From: an uncultured Litoreibacter sp.
Lineage (GTDB): Bacteria; Pseudomonadota; Alphaproteobacteria; Rhodobacterales; Rhodobacteraceae
Direction of reading: 5' to 3'
Assembly: GCA_937928335.1 (NCBI GenBank)
Contig: CALFWN010000358.1
Location: 1 to 5,083 of the forward strand
DNA length: 5,083 nt
Shown: in pieces, positions 4,877-5,083 of the stretch
How the letters are laid out: every line of letters starts with the position of its first letter
How positions within the stretch are numbered: the first letter of the stretch is position 1
The notes under the pieces: generated by a model
Told to the model about the DNA's origin: nothing
The model's database searches: none
Seen by the model: the letters and a program-made list of their open reading frames with translations, nothing else
Made by a program: the position numbers and the translations under genes

Positions 4877-5083
4877 CTCATCGAATACCACATCACGTGA
4901 AATCACAACCTTTTGCAGCTCACCATCCCAAAGCTTATATGCCTTACTGCTCTCTGCATACCCAAGGAACAGCGCTCCGTCTTTTCTTTAAGATTTCGCC
5001 AAAACTCAGCCTTAGCGGTTAATCCCATCTGTTCCGTGCATTGAGCGAATAGGTCCAGAGACACGACATCGCTGGAAAGCTGT
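4877..5083 (-). mobile_element. Remnant of Ty1/copia-type retrotransposon pol (integrase-RT linker region), frameshifted and truncated by window edge
   Basis: On the minus strand, 4981-4877 encodes FLGYAESSKAYKLWDG followed closely by VVISRDVVFDE. This is the hallmark block just after the integrase core in Ty1/copia polyproteins (F-hydrophobic-GY, SKAY/GYRLWD, ISRDVVFDE). In-frame TAA codons interrupt this frame upstream (first at 4990-4988). Another frame of the same strand (5013-4969) reads KAEFWRNLKEKTERC, which fits the copia block normally preceding FLGY (K.E....L..K...C). A frameshift near 4967-4972 would therefore join them. Upstream of 5013 I recognise nothing. GC is about 46-47% here against about 70% at 4681-4740. 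LTR retrotransposons are eukaryotic; bacterial reverse transcriptases (retrons, group II introns, DGRs) lack this block. The piece is broken, so it is not a working element. An assembly chimera or contaminant is as consistent with the sequence as a transferred fragment. Confidence 0.7.

Noticed and set aside
4808..5070. Repeated minus-strand segment encoding DVVSLD at 5070-5053 and 4825-4808
   Set aside because: Only 14 of 18 bases match, the copies lie in different frames, and flanking bases do not align, so chance is the simpler explanation.
4877..5083. A bacterial retroelement (retron, group II intron or diversity-generating RT)
   Set aside because: No YADD-type reverse transcriptase core, no intron domain V or template-repeat structure is seen; the visible motif is the copia integrase-RT linker, which those elements lack.
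1..5083. CRISPR array, tRNA or rRNA genes
   Set aside because: No regularly spaced longer repeats beyond the 11-bp array, and no tRNA cloverleaf or rRNA sequence recognised; the 11-bp units are contiguous with no spacers.

Overview
The window is GC-rich, compact DNA of an alphaproteobacterium, most likely a Rhodobacteraceae (Roseobacter-group) member. The protein sequences, the high-GC codon use and the tightly packed overlapping genes point that way. This assignment rests on recognising the proteins, not on a search. The last ~300 bases are a clear exception: they drop to about 47% GC (from about 70% just before) and encode a piece of a eukaryotic-type Ty1/copia retrotransposon polyprotein.

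Layout, left to right. (1) Bases 2-229, plus strand: the 3' end of an SLC13-type (DASS) anion transporter. (2) Bases 230-357: a convergent gap holding two small inverted repeats. (3) Bases 358-2225, minus strand: a four-gene cluster transcribed in the order sufT-like (DUF59) > HesB/IscA A-type carrier > TfoX N-domain protein > tpiA. The first three are overlapping or 4 nt apart and tpiA follows after 65 nt, so they look like one operon joining Fe-S cluster maturation to a glycolytic enzyme. (4) Bases 2226-2436: a divergent control region with a pair of ~13-bp direct repeats, three tandem 11-bp repeats, a perfect 12-bp palindrome and a plausible promoter for the gene to the right. (5) Bases 2437-3648, plus strand: a complete 12-helix MFS permease. 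(6) Bases 3656-4807 (open to 4906), minus strand, convergent with the MFS gene: a fusion of a RimB-like retropepsin-type protease domain (PF05618 family) to a RimK-like segment that lacks the central ATP-binding part of its ATP-grasp fold. (7) Bases ~4810-5083: the copia-like remnant, running to the window edge and in frame with the RimB-RimK gene.

The two points most worth attention are the copia remnant abutting a bacterial gene at the sequence end, and the RimB-RimK fusion with a gutted ligase domain. The copia piece is either an assembly chimera or algal/eukaryotic contamination, which I think most likely, or an actual transfer from a eukaryote. If the retroelement is an artefact, the automatically longest start at 4906 would wrongly add foreign residues to a normal bacterial protein. 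The rest is ordinary Rhodobacteraceae core-genome content, apart from the repeat array between the divergent genes.
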